Source: Liopterus haemorrhoidalis (Eukaryota; Arthropoda; Insecta; Coleoptera; Dytiscidae). Taken from it: 64,000 nucleotides of DNA. The stretch lies in contig OZ020611.1 of NCBI GenBank assembly GCA_963971575.1, positions 54,655,381 to 54,719,380 of the forward strand, read 5' to 3'. The notes below the pieces were generated by a model. The model searched no databases. It was not told where the DNA came from and saw only the letters and a list, made by a program, of their open reading frames with translations. Position numbers and translations under genes: made by a program. Of the stretch, positions 33,248 to 43,077 are shown piece by piece; the first letter of the stretch is position 1, and every line of letters starts with the position of its first letter.

Positions 33248-33696
33248 CTGGACTAGGAATTTTTCGCCACAACTTAGGTTTTTTGTGTATTTTTATTTTT
33301 TCTTTTAGAATGAGAACGCCAACGTTATGAAAATCTATGTCATATCCAGGATGTATATCTATCTTCCGTATGGCTCTCTCCTTATAATCTACATGGCTTC
33401 CAAACCTTCTAAATTGAACGTGAGCTATCAAGTTCTTAGGATCATAAGTTGTCCAGACTGACCCATTGTCTATCCCTAGCATTTGTGCGTTTGTTACTAT
33501 ACACCTACGTGTGACTAGGGATCCAAAAACAATTTCTACATCATTGAACATAATCCTGGAAAAAAAACTGCCACTTCAAATCACCAGGCTGTACGTCCCA
33601 GGAATTTCGTAGAAAACCGTTTTTTATTTTATATGAGTAGCTCAATGAGGTAAAATATATTACGACACAAAAGACCAAAAAAAATTTACACAACAT
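33248..33696 (-). CDS. Serine protease homologue copy B, N-terminal exon (one frameshift)
   Basis: The ATG at 33696 opens a signal peptide with a hydrophobic core 'FFLVFCVVIYFTSLSYS'. After a +1 frameshift in a T8 run (33560-33567; T7 in copy A) the S1 domain follows: 'MFNDVEIVFGSLVTRRCIVT', 'NAQMLGIDNG', 'KIDIHPGYDIDFHNVGVLIL'. Where active enzymes have TAAHC and NDIAL, this has VTNAQ and HNVGV, so catalytic His and Asp are gone. The exon ends in AG|GTAAAT at 33248 (phase 1), fitting the exon at 22960. The role is probably that of a secreted pseudo-protease. The frameshift could be real decay or a homopolymer error. Confidence 0.65.
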
Positions 33697-33865
33697 ATTT
33701 TGGTTGCTATTAAACACGAAATAATAACAAAACAAAAAGCGCAAGTGAATCCTTGGATATTTGGAAATCCAACGGAAGTGCCTGGTGTGCACATGGCCCA
33801 ATTAATTTGGCATTTGCTGTCAAAATTTCAGGGCCATCTTATCTATGGGGCCATCTAAGTTTTTT

Positions 33866-34866
33866 TACCGACCGTCAACATATATATATATATTTTTTTT
33901 TATTCATTTATTATTGGCCATCGGCATAAGACGCCATATTAGCCAGCTTCAATATACATTTACAGAACATAAATAATAATTATAAATTTTATAACAAGGA
34001 TATATATAATACATAACAAATAAATTATAAATTATAAGATTATATTTGAAATTTTCATGAATTTTGAAATATGTTTATAAGTTCTTTTATCGTTTAATAT
34101 GTCAAATAATTTGGTTGGGGTTTTTTTTAAAATTGGTAATAAATTTTGTAAAAATGTTAATCTGTGATGTGCGTATGTCGGGCATTGAAAAAATATGTGG
34201 TCCAGGCTACCAGTCGATGTATTATCACAGCTGCAAAAAGGCGATGAAAGTACACCAATTCTATGGAGATGAGCTGGATGACCAGCATGTCCAGATCTCA
34301 ATCTGCATATGGTTGTAATGAGATTGCGTTCTGCTGCAATTTTGTAGAACCAAGGTTTTTTTAATGGTGTCTTTTCAATGGCTGCGTATTGTCTTCTTTT
34401 ATAAACACATGAAGCGGTCCATTCTTATACCCACTCTGAATTTATATTACTGTTTATAGTATTATAAACATCCCGACGGGAAATTTTTACATTAAATGTC
34501 ACTTGATTAATTGGTGAAATTGCCGCTTTTTTTGCTAAATAATCAGCCTTATCGTTCCCTAAAGATATTCCCTGATGAGATTTGATCCACAGAAATATAA
34601 AAGACAAACCATTAGTCTGAGCTACATATATAATTTGTGCAATATGTTGTATATCAAAGTCTCTTGAATGAAGGTGGTTATTTGCTATAGTTTGAAGAGC
34701 GCTTTGGCAGTGACCGTCAACATATATAAGGGAGGTATTGTGATCATACCGATTTTGACATTTCGAGATTTCGACGGATCTCCACGAATCCCTACATAAC
34801 GTTTTGACTATTTTTAGCATGATGTCTCTCGGTCTGTCTGTCTGTCTGTCTGTCCGTCTGTCTGTC

Positions 34867-34902
<36 letters not shown>

Positions 34903-35351
34903 TACACGTGCAGAGCAAATTAGGCTGAAAGGATTTTTATGAAACTGCATATTTAAGCTTTTGACATCAATGACACGAGTGGATCAACTTTTGGTAAAAA
35001 TCTGTAGACTAGAAATGGGAGTTTACTCGTGTCGATTTAAAGATTTTTGCGAATATTTAGCAACAGAAAAATATTTCGAAAAAAATTATTCAACAAAAGT
35101 TGCTATAAATGCAATAAGTAATAACTTTTATTTGAGACGTTTTTTGATAAAACGAAAAATTTCGACAAATTTTTGTAAAATTTTTAAAAAAAGTCTCAAT
35201 TTTTTCATACTTTTATTTAACGTTTCCATGGTCATGACAAATAATATCTCTGTTAGAAAATATAAGGCAAAGTTATTTCTACTCTGCTGCTAGAATGTAT
35301 TTTATACGAGTACTTTACGATGGCGGTCGGTCCTGTGGTGGCCACAGCTGA
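33866..35351 (+). mobile_element. DINE/Helentron-like element, family A copy 2, split by a LINE
   Basis: Left scrap ACCGACCGTCA at 33867-33877, then a LINE, then the body from 34712 with the (GTCT/GTCC)n array at 34834-34900, 'GCAGAGCAAATTAGGCTGAA', sub-terminal TGGCGGTCGGT (35321-35331), hairpin CTGTGGTGGCCACAG and CTGA at the end next to T6. It closely matches copies 1 and 3. The nearby plus-strand frame at 34961-35293 is not a gene. Confidence 0.7.
33887..34711 (-). mobile_element. I-group LINE 3' fragment: RNase H and C-terminal finger
   Basis: Target duplication GACCGTCAACATATATA at 33870-33886 and 34712-34728 (17 bp). The minus strand first encodes an RNase H end: 'SLIYVDGHCQSALQTI' (partly host sequence at its start), 'FIFLWIKSHQGISLGNDKAD' and 'YLAKKAA'. 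After one in-frame TAA at 34425 the same frame continues to 'RLRSGHAGHPAHLHRIGV', 'CSCDNTSTGSLDHIFFQC' and the stop at 34032. RNase H plus a CxC-H-C tail place it in the I/jockey-related group. Strongly 5' truncated. Confidence 0.8.
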
Positions 35352-35374
35352 TTTTTTCTTCTTACATACATATA

Positions 35375-36766
35375 CAGTGAATTCATTTTTTAATGCAACA
35401 TGTACAATGCCATTACCATGGATACAGTTTTTGACAGCAATATAAATCATGTTCATTTTCATTTGCAACATAGACAAAACCATATTTACTAGCAAAATCA
35501 AAATATTTTATTGAAAATATAAATAAAAAAAAAAAAAAAATAATAATAATAATAAATAAATAACTAATAAAAACTTATAATAAATGTTCAAAAGTTTCTC
35601 GGTTTACTTGCATACAAAATGTTAAGCGATCATAAAAATGATTCAAAACATTCAGCAATTGCTCTTGAGGTATATTGTTGGATGCTTGAACAATTTTGTC
35701 TTGTTCAGCAATATCCCTAAGTTCTCCATTATATACTTTGGCCTTTAAATATCCCCAATAAAAATATCATTGGGTGCCAAATCCGGAGATCTCGCTGGCC
35801 AATACATCGACCCTCCTCTTCCAATCCAGCTATTTGGGAAAGTTCTATGTAAATATTCTTTAACTATTCTAGAATAATAGACTTGTGCGCCATCATGTTG
35901 AAACCATACTTGTCCATTAATATTCAGGTTTCGCAACGCAGGTAATATTTGGTTTTGCAAAAGGGCTAGATATTTTGCGGCATTAACGTTACCGTCAATA
36001 AAAAAAGCCTTATAATATTGATTCCTATTATCCCTGCCCATTTAATTTTTGCGGATTTTGAGTTCGGGAGGAATGAAAGAAATGTAAATTTTCTCGACTC
36101 CAGTACCTAAAATTTTGTTGTGCACTTCACCATTTAGAGTAAACGTTATTTCGTCAGTAAATAAAATTCTTTTAAGCATTGTTGGGTCGAAATTAATTTT
36201 TTCAAACATTTCAAAACAAAAATCCATACGTATTGCTGCGTCCCTTTCTAACAATTCTTGATGATTTTGAAATTTGTGTGATCGAAACTATTCTTTTTTT
36301 AAGAAGTTAAAAACAGATCCATTACTGACACCAACGGTTTGTACAATTGATCTTAAAGTATTTTGATTGTTTTCTTCCACTTGTAATAATATTTCCAACT
36401 GCTTCTCTTCTGTAAGCACGTGGGATGTTCTGTTTTTATTATGTTTTGACTTAAGACATCCTTCGTGATGAAATTTATTAACTAGTCTTGAAATTGTAGA
36501 GGGATTTGGTATTGGCCGATCTGGATAAGTTGCACTAAATACAGCAGAAACTTCTCTTAAACTCATTTGGGAGTTATACCAAGTTACCATCATTATTTTT
36601 TCTTCATCTGTATACATGTTGATTAATTTTTAAATCAGCAATGAGCAAAAGTATACACACTAATTGTCTATGTTGCAAATGAAAATGAACACGATTTATA
36701 TTGCTGTCAAAAACTGTATCCATGGTAATGACATAGTACATGTTGCATTAAAAATTAAATTCACTG
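35375..36766 (-). mobile_element. DD41D (rosa-like) mariner, near complete, 1,392 bp
   Basis: The ends CAGTGAATTCATTTTTTAAT and ATTAAAAATTAAATTCACTG are flanked by TA (35373-35374, 36767-36768). The inverted repeats are about 100 bp long, both containing 'CCATTACCATGGATACAG' or its complement. A transposase on the minus strand fills most of the interior. This is the most intact DNA transposon in the window. Confidence 0.85.
35745..36617 (-). pseudogene. mariner transposase (DD41D), broken by frameshifts
   Basis: Three consecutive minus-strand pieces: 36617-36288 (helix-turn-helix: 'YTDEEKIMMVTWYNSQMSLR', 'PNPSTISRLVNKFHHEG'), 36254-36042 ('RILFTDEITFTLNG', first catalytic Asp), and 36041-35745 ('GQVWFQHDGAQVYY', second Asp; 'WPARSPDLAPND', third Asp). 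From the Asp of HDGA to the Asp of APND there are 41 intervening residues, hence DD41D. All three catalytic Asp residues are present, but the pieces lie in different frames. The last piece stops soon after 'DIFIGDI', shorter than a full C-terminus. Confidence 0.8.
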
Positions 36767-36768
36767 TA

Positions 36769-37297
36769 TATAAGGGCTATTAATAGACCGGGAGCTCATG
36801 ACAGTTTATGTTCTCCGATTTCATACAGCATGCTTTTTGGAGGAGAGAATATGTACCTTGTGACAACAAAGAAAGGAGGGTACTAAACCCCTGCACGCTT
36901 TCCGGTTATATGGAAAATTACATTTCCACTTTCACAAAATTTTGTTGTTTTCTCTGATTTAATAATGCTTGCCCTTTTATTAAAAGAAAGTTAGAACAAA
37001 TTTAAAGTCTTAAAAATTATAGGCATGCGATTCGCAGGGTTCCCAAGGGCCCAAACGGTCACGTGATCTTGTAATAAAAAAATATGATATTCCGCGTGAT
37101 CAGGCAGCATACCGATGAAAAGAATGTAGACAACATTTACGTTATTTTGGGGGGGTCCCATGCCAAAAAAGGTTGAGAAACACTGTATTAAAGTATAAGG
37201 TTGTTTCGTAACTTGTAGTGGGGGGGGGGTAAAAAGAGAGGCTCCGCGTCATCCGTATGCTAACGGGACGTCAGTGTTTGTTTATCGTATATGTTAT
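36769..37297. other. Intergenic; one hAT-like terminus near 37184
   Basis: No coding sequence recognised. 'GGGGGGGTCCCATGCC' followed by 'AAAGGTTGAGAAACACTG' (ending about 37192) has the form of a hAT right end (complement CAGTGTTTCTCAACC), but no partner was found to the left. A similar orphan hAT-like end, 'CAGGTTGAATACCACTG', occurs in both duplication arms (about 13530-13546 and 33170-33186). Confidence 0.35.
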
Positions 37298-37960
37298 ACT
37301 AGCTGAGCACCCGTGCTTCGCTACGGTATATTGACGATCTCATTAGTGTCATTAGTGTAAAATACTCTGTTTTTAAACATGTGTATGGGTAACCTTTGTA
37401 AGCAAAAACCTAGTCGATATCTCATTTGTCCTAAGAGATATTGAGGAATCCGTGAAAAAACATTTTACTTTTTTTCACCACATAGAGATCGAACTTCAAA
37501 AAATCCTTTCTTAGAGGGTTCTTACGTCAAACTGAGTAAAAAAAAAAAACTGTGTAAAACTTTTTAAATATTTTAAATAGACATATATATGCCAAAAAGA
37601 AATGTTATAACTTAACAAACGAAATACGAAGGGTTCTATACCCTGAATGCAGATCCACCCTTTTAGGGATGTGTTAGGGTAAAATGTAAAAATTAGTTTA
37701 AGTTTAAATAAGTATGGGTAACTTTTGTAAGCAAAAAACCTAGTCAATATGTCAATAGTCCTATGAGATATTGGGGAATCCGTGAAATCACATTACAGCC
37801 CTTTTCACCCCCTTAGGGATCGAATTTTGAAAAGTTCCATATTAGTGGGTGTGTACGTCATGGAGGGAATATATTTCCCGAATTACATGTCTCTATGTCA
37901 AGGGACGTTCTATCGAATAAAAATACCAATTAACCACGTTAGGGAGATCAATATTATTGT
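37298..37960 (-). mobile_element. Possible Helitron-type copy with internal duplication
   Basis: On the minus strand it would end GAAGCACGGGTGCTCAGCTAGT, a short hairpin followed by CTAGT. Two imperfect copies of a ~200-bp stretch (37380-37560 and 37690-37870) share 'GTAAGCAAAAACCTAGTC', 'GAGATATTG.GGAATCCGTGAAA' and 'TAGGGATCGAA'. Related sequence lies inverted at 11060-11290. Classification is tentative. Confidence 0.35.
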
Positions 37961-38602
37961 TATTATAATAATAATAATAATAATATTTATTATGCATTAA
38001 ATGTTAAATTCTTACAATCGTCAATCGGTACATTACATTATAATCCTAGTACAAGGTGGGTAAAAAAATGTGACAGAGATGCATACTATAGTTTACTCAG
38101 AATACTGAGCTTCATCTAAATCACTGAAGTCATTATCTAGGTATTCTGCAGTGGAGTAAAATGCCTTAGATATTAAATATCTCTTTAAAACCCTTTTGCA
38201 TTTTAAGGGGAGCAAAAGTTTGATGCTAGTCGGGAGAACATTATAGAATTTTATAGCCAGGTAATTTAGGCTGTACCTTGACTTCTCTAACCTCGTAAAG
38301 TCAGGGCGTATTTCGTTCTTATTTTTCGTGTCGTGGTGTGGAGAATGGCACCAGATTAATAGGGCATACGTTATCCGGGTTTGGAAGGAAGCAAAGAAAA
38401 ATGATTTTTGAACCATCAAGGAAGCACACAATCTTAAGTTATTTAGACAATAGATCGACGAGCACAATTTTTTCGCAAGTGTGTTGATGTGTTGTTCCCA
38501 GGTTAACTTGCTGTTTATCTCAAGTCCTAAGAACGAGACCGAGGTAGGGTTATTAACATCTTCTATGTTCCTGGTTGCGAACACCATGTGCTGAGTTTTC
38601 TA
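37960..38602 (-). mobile_element. CR1/jockey-like LINE 3' fragment
   Basis: The minus strand encodes 'TQHMVFATRN', 'VSFLGLEINSKLTWEQHINT', 'LAKKLCSSIYCLNNL', and after a shortened stretch 'SRYSLNYLAIKFYNVLPTSI' and 'KAFYSTAEYL'. These are the thumb and tail of a reverse transcriptase. The 3' end carries an (ATT)n tail, plus-strand (TAA)n at 37965-37984. It lies just upstream of the first visible TMEM237-like exon. Confidence 0.8.
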
Positions 38603-38751
38603 TTGTTCATAGTCTATCTATTAGTTGGGAACCAGTTTTGGAAATTGGATGTCAAATTAATAGAACAAAACAAATCAAATTTAATTTTCAAAAGTCTACA
38701 ATTATAAGCGAATTTTTTTGCATATTTTTAAATAAACATTTATTTTTTAAG

Positions 38752-39010
38752 GTACAAGTCACAGCAAGAAGAAACATCGCAAAAGAGATGAACATGAACC
38801 CCGCAATGATATAACTGTGGCACTGGAAGATCTGCAGGATGATGTGTTCGAAAAGGATCCCAATGATGTAGCCCAGGGTGATTCCCAGCCTAGAATGCCC
38901 ATAAAATCCAATACAGTGTACGTACAGAAGAAGAATGGATTCCAAGCCACTCCACGAGATAGACTTTTTAGCAGTGTTACTGATATTAACAGAGAGGAAT
39001 ACAATAAAAG
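38752..39010 (+). CDS. Tmem237: TMEM237-like protein, internal exon (cytoplasmic N-terminal part)
   Basis: Acceptor TTTTTTAAG at 38751 and donor AG|GTAAAT at 39011. Reads through a basic stretch 'HSKKKHRKRDEHE', then 'VALEDLQDDVFEKDPNDVA' and 'FSSVTDINREEYNK'. It enters in phase 1 and leaves in phase 2, so at least one upstream exon with the start codon is missing from view. It lies in line with three downstream exons that together give a four-helix membrane protein. TMEM237 family proteins have a long charged cytoplasmic N-terminus followed by four TM helices and act at the ciliary transition zone. This exon alone would not identify the family. Confidence 0.6.
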
Positions 39011-39012
39011 GT

Positions 39013-40110
39013 AAATAATATGAGCATAATAATTGATGTGGGGTTGGTCGTGTCCGTAAATAGATATATGTGGAAAAGGTTGTACGGGTTGCGGACATAA
39101 ATAAAGCAACTATACTCTATTTTTTTTAAGAACGAAGTAGATGGCGCTGTGAGAGCGGCCAGTTTCTCACTGCATCAAATTAAAGTTTATAATTTAAAAT
39201 TAAATAAATGTTGCGGTAAATTCAAATTTGACGTTTCAAAATTAATGTTTTTAAAAAAGTTATAATTGTTTTTTTGTTCTTAATTTCTAAATAAATTGTA
39301 AAATATAGATAAATGAACAGTTCAGTAATTAATATTAATTAAAAATAAGTTCAATAATTCTATTTTCTTATTTTCAAATAATTTAAAATTTAATAAAAAT
39401 ATATTATTTATACAAACCTGTCACATTTAAAAAATAATTAATAAAAATGTATAAAATAATATTGGAAATCAGTCCGAATCATTAATGGATTTTTCTTCAC
39501 TTCAAGTTTATATTTAATCGACACTATAACACAAACGTAATACGGACGTAAATACATATAACAGCAACACAAATTATTAATATGGCGTTCGTTGACAGCA
39601 AAGTATATGACAGTTGACAACAAAACAACTGTTGTGTTTGGTACCAGAGGTGTACGTACATTAATTCATTTTCAGACGACTTCATTTTAAAATATTTCTC
39701 TTAATATATAGATTCTAAATTAATTCTAAATCTATTTATTCACTGGCTTTTATATTCTAACATTATTTCAACATATACCTCCATTTTACTTATTAGAAAT
39801 AATAGGTAGTAATATATTCACTGTAAACTTAGTTTGTACGCCCATGTTTACAAATTTGGGTTCAAATAACAGAGACAAATAGAATAAGTTGAGACAGAAA
39901 TCTATTTTTCTACAGTGTAAACTTTTCCACGTTCTTATCCAATTAAAAACAAGATCAAAATAGCTCCTATCTTGCCCACACTCCATTCTTTAAAAAAATG
40001 AAGTATTGATCTAGCTGACCAATTTCGCCATCAGGTCCATAGCTGATATGGAACCTCGAAAAATCCATAGGAACGGGGATGAAGAAAAAGCAAAGATGGG
40101 TTAGACCCTT
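39013..40110. other. Intron sequence without recognised features
   Basis: First visible intron of the TMEM237-like gene. AT-rich and non-coding. The segment 39975-40118 is the left half of a repeat (J) whose right half continues after the hAT insertion at 41275-41445. A second J copy lies uninterrupted at 57065-57330. Confidence 0.4.
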
Positions 40111-40118
40111 GTCCCCAC

Positions 40119-40560
40119 TAGAGCCCTGCACGGATATGCTTTTCTGTATCTGCATCCGAGCCGCATCTGCATATCCATGATCCGCATCCGCAGCTTTCGT
40201 AAATAATAAATCCGCAAAAATATCCGCACAACAGGTCTTGCTGTCAGTTTGGAAAGAACTTACATGTTTCGCCTTATTTGGTAATCGCTGCTCTAAAACA
40301 TTACTGAAAAATTTTGGATTTAAACTAAAACTAACCTAAGGGACGCCAAAAGTTTTGGAGCCTAGATGCGCCAATAATTTTGAAACCTAGAGAGAGACAA
40401 AAATTTTGGAAGGGCTTAAGCGTCCTTTTTCGTAGGGAGCAGGTGGCGTGCTGCTCATGAAATACTTGTTGATATTACTGTCAAGTATCATCTTAATGTC
40501 AACTAACATCTCACGTCAGTTTTACCTATTCCAAGGTGAGGAAAAAGTAATGCAACGTGG

Positions 40561-40629
<69 letters not shown>

Positions 40630-41266
40630 TATTGAATTACAAAAAAGAGAGAAAAGTTACTTGATAGAAGGTGCTTCATATTTTTTCAAATAGCAACATG
40701 TGTAATTTTTCAATTATTATCAATTTTCTGAATCAGCAAGACTTTTACTTCGGGTAGTATAAAACAATTGGCAGGTTACATAATAACATTTTCGAGAAAA
40801 ATGAATATAAGTAAATTTTGGCATTTAAATAACACTTACTAATCAGTTTTATTTAAAAAAAGCGTTTATTAGATTTAAAAGCCAGAATTAGAGCAGAGGT
40901 AGGAAGAATTACATCGAAAATGTACCAAGCAACTTTTGTCCAAAATATTATTTTCTATATACAATAATAAAAAAAGTTATGTTGATTGTCTCAACACAAT
41001 CTCAATCATGGATAATTGTTTTAATAACAATAACATAGAGTGAGATAGAAGCCACAAAATATCACATGTGTATACAAGCAACCGAAGGTATCCGAGGACT
41101 GCGTAGGCAGAACACAATCGCATGTTTCTCCGAAAGTAACCGAAGATTTATTATGTTCACGCGGATATTGCGGATATGAAATTTTATCCGCATCCGCATG
41201 GTTTAAATGATAATTTATCCGCATCCGCAGAAATGTTGCGGATACCTGCGGATTTGTAGGGCTCTA
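40119..41266. mobile_element. hAT element (1,148 bp) in TMEM237 intron, with empty site at 57170
   Basis: TAGAGCCCTGCACGGATATG (40119) and CGGATTTGTAGGGCTCTA (ending 41266). Flanks are GTCCCCAC (40111-40118) and GTTCCCAC (41267-41274), an 8-bp duplication with one change. The paralogous repeat at 57065-57330 shows the unoccupied GTTCCCAC at 57170-57177. Subterminal 'ATCCGCATCCGCA' repeats occur at both ends. Contains the TA microsatellite at 40562-40624. Confidence 0.85.
40562..40624. repeat. (TA)n microsatellite
   Basis: About 31 uninterrupted TA units inside the hAT element. An open frame running through it is an artefact of the simple repeat. Confidence 0.95.
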
Positions 41267-41543
41267 GTTCCCACGCTCCAGTTTACCTTTCGCAAGTTTA
41301 CGCAACAAAACAAAAATATTAAAAATAATCGTACATTTTGGGAAATTAGCAGAATTGAAGTAATAATATTTTTGCGTTAATAAAAGCGAAAAGTACATTT
41401 TACATAAATTCGAAAAATTGACCAACTTAAAAATTCACAGAACATCCGTACATTTTGACTGAATATTATGTATATATGTATGTCTTTGATTGCTCGTTGA
41501 TGTCATTATCTTTATAAACAAAACTGACTATTTTTTTGTTTAG

Positions 41544-41774
41544 TTTTTCAGATATGGTTCCATTAGATTTAGCACTGTGTGTGCAAAAGTACTGGCTTCC
41601 GGTAACAGTTTTATGTAACGGCCTACTAGCTGGCCTGGCGTTAACTCATATCATCGTCACTCGAAGTAATGTCATGGATGAAGAATTTATCAATCAATAT
41701 AAAACATACGCTGAAGCATATTCTACACTATTCTTCTTACTTTGTGCTATAAGTACAATATCCGTATTTGACAG
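41544..41774 (+). CDS. Tmem237: TMEM237-like protein, exon with TM helices 1 and 2
   Basis: Encodes 'MVPLDLALCVQKYWLPVTVL', TM1 'PVTVLCNGLLAGLALTHIIV', a loop, and TM2 'YSTLFFLLCAISTISVFDR'. For the phase-2 end of the exon at 39010 to stay in frame, the acceptor must be TTTAG at 41541-41543, not the TTTCAG eight bases later. If the latter is used, another exon intervenes. Donor AG|GTAAGC at 41775. The G-x-LAG motif in TM1 and the S-x-FDR after TM2 are what I recall of TMEM237 proteins. Confidence 0.65.
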
Positions 41775-43075
41775 GTAAGCATGTTTCACAGATAGGAAAA
41801 CAAGTGATAATCAATAGGCGCTAATTCTGTGCCAGTGTTTTTCATCAAGTTGAACTTGTGGGGAGCCTCCTTATATATGGAAAGAAAGTCAAGATTGGCT
41901 GATTTGTTTGAATATAATATTGATCTACTTCATTTGTATTTACTCTGTAAATCCTTCAAACTCGAGGTCTGCAACATGATGAGTTCATAATCGGTGAGCG
42001 GTTTCGGATATAAACCGTCCGGGTCCGCTGACTGGTTGCAATGATTTATATGAAGAAGCTAAAGTTTATACAATTAAACTCAACACTTTAACTAACCTAT
42101 TTTAATTACGGATACGGGTTTAACATTTACACTATGACTTTCAACTTAACAATAACAGCCAAATCCAAAAGAAACACATATTCACAAACCCTCCAACACT
42201 TGAGATGCTCTATTACACATGAAACACTAATTTGTTCACTGGACAACTTCTCACTAACAACTCCGAAAACTATTTATTTCTTACAAGTCTCTGAATATTT
42301 TCTCCCCATCTTTTTAACTGTACACTACTGTAACATACGGAATTACTTTGTTGCTTTTACTTATCCGAACACTCTAAAAAATATGTTTAACCCATCGCTG
42401 TTTAAATTGAACTACCCTAAGCGACTTACTATGCCCAACTGAAAATTGTCACCTCCCCCCTGCAACTTGATTATCTGTTTAACTCAAAAGTCAGATGAAA
42501 GTTATGACTTAATAAATTATATAGAACAATATCATTAGAAAAATAACTAAAACAATGTTTATATTTCAAGACAGAGATAAATATTTTTCGATAAATGCTC
42601 CGAATACATCTAATCTATTGATTTGACACTTTTGTGAACTACTATAGAATTCACGAGTCCCTGTTCCATGCACATTATATTAGGGATTAACAAACATGTT
42701 TGTAATTAAGTGTCCCTTTCTAAGAAATAGATTATTTTTATCATTAATTTTTTTTTTTAATATTTTAATCTAATTGGATAATTCTTTTGAATTTATTTAT
42801 GAAATTTTGTATCTGAACTAGCACCAAAATTACCTCCCTTACAAGCTTGAATCAAGGCAATATCGTGGAGGCAAAAGTTGTCGTGCAACAATTGAGTAAA
42901 AGGACTAAAGGAAGGATTATTAAATGTTATTTGTAAAGATCAGGATGGTCTTGCAAAATGGCGGACAGTAATTTCTGGCTCTACACGATTAATTAAAGTG
43001 ATTGCTATCGGTACAAAAAAAAAATATCCATCTTGATATTTTCAAAAGAAGCTTAAGAAATAAAACACTATTATA
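41775..43075. other. Intron, no firm features
   Basis: Second visible TMEM237 intron. The plus frame at 42134-42442 is threonine/serine/asparagine-rich and matches nothing I know. The surrounding 41990-42480 has a moderately GC-richer start ('GGTGAGCGGTTTCGG') and could be an old LTR or MITE, but no termini were found. Confidence 0.25.
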
Positions 43076-43077
43076 TA

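Larger units (their letters stand above)
31655..33850 (+). repeat. Segmental duplication, arm B
   Basis: Collinear with arm A (11592-15240). This arm retains the better protease exon and carries one private hAT insertion. It lacks the family B Helentron-like element and the 1-kb insert of arm A, giving clean empty sites for both. The right edge ends at 'GGGCCATCT', after which arm A enters THAP/family I sequence and arm B a family A DINE-like element. Confidence 0.9.

Noticed and set aside
40448..40693. 81-codon frame
   Set aside because: Its middle is a (TA)n microsatellite; no homology.
41551..41553. TTTCAG at 41546-41551 as acceptor for the TM1-TM2 exon
   Set aside because: It would put the exon out of frame with the preceding visible exon; TTTAG eight bases upstream keeps frame. 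It remains possible if an unseen exon intervenes.
42134..42442. 102-codon plus-strand frame in TMEM237 intron
   Set aside because: Low-complexity T/S/N-rich composition, no splice signals tying it to neighbours, no known domain.
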